DNA of 8,313 bases. Source: Chloroflexota bacterium. GTDB lineage: Bacteria > Chloroflexota > Dehalococcoidia > Bin125. This document shows, piece after piece, positions 6,458 to 8,313 of this stretch. The notes under the pieces are model-generated. The model did not search any database. It was not told the origin of the DNA and worked only from the letters and a program-made list of their open reading frames with translations. A program made the position numbers and the translations under genes. Positions within the stretch are counted from its first letter, which is position 1. Each line of letters begins with the position of its first letter. The DNA is taken from the NCBI GenBank assembly GCA_027296805.1, contig JAPUIR010000424.1:1-8313 (forward strand), given 5' to 3'.

Positions 6458-7375
6458 CTAGTAGTGGCCGGAACGGTAGGCGGTGTCCAGCCGCTTCTGA
6501 GCGGCCGGCGTCGGCTCCAGGAAGGGATCGCCGCGCCGCCGCAGTGCGCCGGTGAAGTTCGCCGGCCGCTTCTCGTTGAACGCCTTGCTGCCCTCTTCGC
6601 CGTCCATCGTCGTCTGGATAAGGAGCGTATTCATCAGGTTCTGGACTTGCCAGGCCTGATCGGTTGGGGCTTCCGAGAAGCGGACGACGAACTCTTTCAT
6701 CATCCGCACTGCGAGGGGTGGCAGCGTGACGATGTGGCGGGCCAGCTCCTCAGCTCGATCCAGCAGGTCCGCGTGGGGAACGACCTCGTTCACGAGCCCG
6801 ATGCGCAGGGCCTCCTCGGCGTCGACCGGCTGATCGGTCAGCAAGATCCGCATCGCGTCCGCGTAGCGCAGCTGCTTCATCAGCAGTGTTGCGCCGGGAC
6901 CGTTGCCCAGCCAGCCCTGGCTGAGCAAAGCGAACTTGAAGCGGGCATGCTCCGCGCTGGCGATGCGGATATCCGTGGAGGCGAGCAGCAAGTAGAGCCC
7001 GGCCCCCGCCGCCCATCCATTGACCGCCGCGATCACCGGCTTCCAGACCCGCGGATAGTGGTCACCCATCCGTCCGTCGACGCCGGTCTTGGCGCCGTTT
7101 ACCGTCCCGGCCAGAGGCCAATAGATCCGCTGGGCACGCAGGTACTCGCGCTCTTCCGCCGTCAGGTCCGGGTTGGGTGTCAGATCGTGTCCCGCGCAGA
7201 AGTGCTGGTCCCCTGTGCCCGTCAGGATCGCGCAGCGAATCTCGCGGTCCTCCCACATGTCGATCCAGGCCTCGGAGATCGCGTCCGACGTCTCCTTGTC
7301 CAAGATGTTGGCCTTCTGCGGCTGGTTGAGCGTGATGTAAGCGACGCCGTCGCGCTTCTCATAGTCGATCGCCAT
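6458..7375 (-). CDS. Crotonase-superfamily (enoyl-CoA hydratase/isomerase-like) protein lacking canonical catalytic Glu residues
   Basis: This 305-residue protein starts at ATG (7373-7375); GGGG and AGGG lie just upstream but no strong ribosome binding site is seen. The crotonase fold is clear: VAYITLNQPQKANILD, then AILTGTGDQHFCAGHDL, which supplies the first oxyanion-hole residue, then VIAAVNGWAAGAGLYLLLASTDIRIAS with the second oxyanion-hole Gly, and GLVNEVVP. The spacer between the two oxyanion loops (~residues 64-115) looks longer than usual, with charged and aromatic residues. Where hydratases carry the two catalytic glutamates (GGGCE and PEILLG in mitochondrial enoyl-CoA hydratase) this protein has Tyr128 and Gln153. 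It should still bind an acyl-CoA thioester and stabilise an enolate, but simple hydration is unlikely; isomerase, hydrolase, decarboxylase or lyase chemistry remains open. It converges on the CoA-transferase with only 12 bases between stop codons. Confidence 0.88.
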   Translation of the reverse strand: MAIDYEKRDGVAYITLNQPQKANILDKETSDAISEAWIDMWEDREIRCAILTGTGDQHFCAGHDLTPNPDLTAEEREYLRAQRIYWPLAGTVNGAKTGVDGRMGDHYPRVWKPVIAAVNGWAAGAGLYLLLASTDIRIASAEHARFKFALLSQGWLGNGPGATLLMKQLRYADAMRILLTDQPVDAEEALRIGLVNEVVPHADLLDRAEELARHIVTLPPLAVRMMKEFVVRFSEAPTDQAWQVQNLMNTLLIQTTMDGEEGSKAFNEKRPANFTGALRRRGDPFLEPTPAAQKRLDTAYRSGHY

Positions 7376-7499
7376 CCCTGGCCCCCGTCCGCGGAACTCG
7401 CTTTCGCCGATCCGATCGCCAGGCAGAATAGACCACGGGCAGGCTGCCGCCCGATCTCAGCCATTGACGCGGCGCCGCCGCGCCGCTGGGATGGTCGTC

Positions 7500-8045
7500 A
7501 TGGACACCACCTGGGTAGCGCTGCTGCGCGGGATCAACGTGGGTGGGCGCAAGCCCGTGCCGATGTCGGAGCTACGCGCGCTGTTCGAACGGCTGGGGCA
7601 TCGCCAGGTGTCCACCTACGTGCAGAGTGGCAACGTGGTCTTTCGCAGCGACGCAGAAGAGTCGGCCCTGGTGGCCGGGATCGAGTCCGCGCTGCGGGAA
7701 ACGTTCGGCTTCGACGTTGCTGTGGTGTTGCGGAATCGGGATGAGCTAGCGCGTGTCGCGCAGGCGCATCCTTTCGCCGGAAACGAACCCGAAGCAGCCA
7801 AGTTGCATGTTTTCTTCCTGGGCGACCCGCCGAGCGCGGAGGCGGTTGTTGGCTTCGAGACGGAGCGGTTCGCGCCCGACACCCTCGTCGTCGTGGGGCG
7901 CGAGGTCTACGTGCACTACCCCAACGGCCGGGGCCGCTCGAAGCTGACCATCGACCAGGTGGAGCGCGCGCTGGGTACGGTGGCGACCGGTCGAAACTGG
8001 CGCACGGTGGGGAAGCTGGTCGAGCTGGCGGCGCAGTCGGGCTAA
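7500..8045 (+). CDS. DUF1697 family protein
   Basis: This is a 181-residue soluble protein with the hallmark N-terminus of DUF1697, TTWVALLRGINVGGRKPVPM, followed by LRALFERLGHRQVSTYVQSGNVVF. The C-terminal half has DTLVVVGREVYVHYPNGRGRSKL and ends with TGRNWRTVGKLVELA, all typical of the family, and the length is normal (about 180). I chose ATG 7500 because it places MDTTWVALLRG at the N-terminus and GGGATGG lies about 6 bases upstream; ATG 7491 in the same frame is possible. The biochemical function of DUF1697 is not established. It is divergent from the crotonase gene across a 124-bp gap (7376-7499) in which I see no convincing promoter, and it has no partner downstream within the window. 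Confidence 0.9.
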   Translation: MDTTWVALLRGINVGGRKPVPMSELRALFERLGHRQVSTYVQSGNVVFRSDAEESALVAGIESALRETFGFDVAVVLRNRDELARVAQAHPFAGNEPEAAKLHVFFLGDPPSAEAVVGFETERFAPDTLVVVGREVYVHYPNGRGRSKLTIDQVERALGTVATGRNWRTVGKLVELAAQSG

Positions 8046-8313
8046 GCGCTCTTCGCCTCGCCTAGGTGCCGATGGTGGAACGACCGCTGGTCGAAACGCT
8101 GTGGCCACCGGAGTGGCTCCCCGAGTAGGACTCCGGGCACCTCTATTACACCTCCCTGATCCTTACATCGCCCCCGCCTTGGTGGTGGCGTGGTTATCGC
8201 CCCCTGGCCGGGAGCTGGGCGGGTTGCTCGCCGTCTCCTCGCCCGAAAACGACTCCGCTTCGAACTCGCCACCTGTATCCGCGACTGGGCCCTGCACCGG
8301 CGCGAACGAAAGA
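8046..8313. other. 3' end of window, no convincing gene
   Basis: These 268 bases follow the DUF1697 stop. CCGGAG and CTCCGG (about 8108-8136) form a 6-bp inverted repeat with a 17-base loop and no T-run, so it is a poor terminator. From GTG 8190 a frame stays open to the window edge and ends with a charged, helix-like stretch (RKRLRFELATCIRDWALHRRER), which could be the start of a gene continuing past 8313. Other frames are equally open here, as expected in GC-rich DNA, so no gene is called. Confidence 0.4.

Noticed and set aside
7430..7458. CGGGC...GCCCG repeat in the crotonase/DUF1697 gap
   Set aside because: The arms are only 5 bp of pure GC in GC-rich DNA, with no aligned promoter elements; chance is likely.
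6464..7744. 426-codon plus-strand open frame opposite the crotonase gene and running into DUF1697
   Set aside because: It has no domain-like sequence and overlaps two well-supported genes in other frames; a composition artefact.
8042..8272. 76-codon minus-strand open frame at the right end
   Set aside because: It has a low-complexity Arg/Pro-rich start, no recognisable motif and overlaps the DUF1697 stop; not supported.

Overview
High-GC bacterial chromosomal DNA with densely packed genes on both strands. The gene content (a hybrid histidine kinase with two receiver domains, an N-acyl-D-amino-acid deacylase-like amidohydrolase, a double-domain CaiB/BaiF CoA-transferase, a crotonase-fold protein) fits an uncultured environmental aerobe of a proteobacterial, myxococcal, Binatota-like or actinobacterial type. 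Nothing in the window fixes the phylum. There are no rRNA, tRNA, CRISPR, IS or phage features.

Layout. (1) 2-529 (+): the C-terminal end of a hybrid sensor kinase or multi-receiver protein, cut by the window edge. (2) 526-979 (-): a pyridoxamine-phosphate-oxidase-like flavin protein, convergent with the kinase and sharing bases with its stop codon; it carries a one-base frameshift. (3) 1115-1750 (+): a two-domain protein of probable dimeric alpha/beta-barrel type. (4) 4087 down to 1806 (-): a three-gene unit of a 588-residue amidohydrolase followed closely by two tandem paralogous small CxxC...CxxC proteins. (5) 4263-6445 (+): a fused tandem CaiB/BaiF CoA-transferase, divergent from the amidohydrolase and broken by a second frameshift near 4830-4841. 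(6) 6458-7375 (-): a crotonase-fold protein convergent with the CoA-transferase. (7) 7500-8045 (+): a DUF1697 protein. (8) 8046-8313: no convincing gene.

Working together (inference). The amidohydrolase, CoA-transferase and crotonase would suit catabolism of an amide- or acyl-linked substrate: hydrolytic release, CoA activation by transfer, then crotonase-type chemistry. The 175-bp region between the amidohydrolase and the CoA-transferase holds the best regulatory signal here: a good sigma70-type promoter facing the amidohydrolase and, just past its predicted start point, a perfect 8-bp inverted repeat with a 5-bp spacer. This looks like a repressor operator, but no regulator gene is in the window.

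The most unusual points are: a crotonase with both canonical catalytic glutamates replaced but the oxyanion-hole glycines kept; a double CoA-transferase in which only the second half keeps the nucleophilic aspartate; a pair of small probable metal-binding proteins, one with a highly basic tail, apparently co-transcribed with the amidohydrolase; and two independent single-base frameshifts in 8.3 kb, which means either sequence errors or genuine gene decay.
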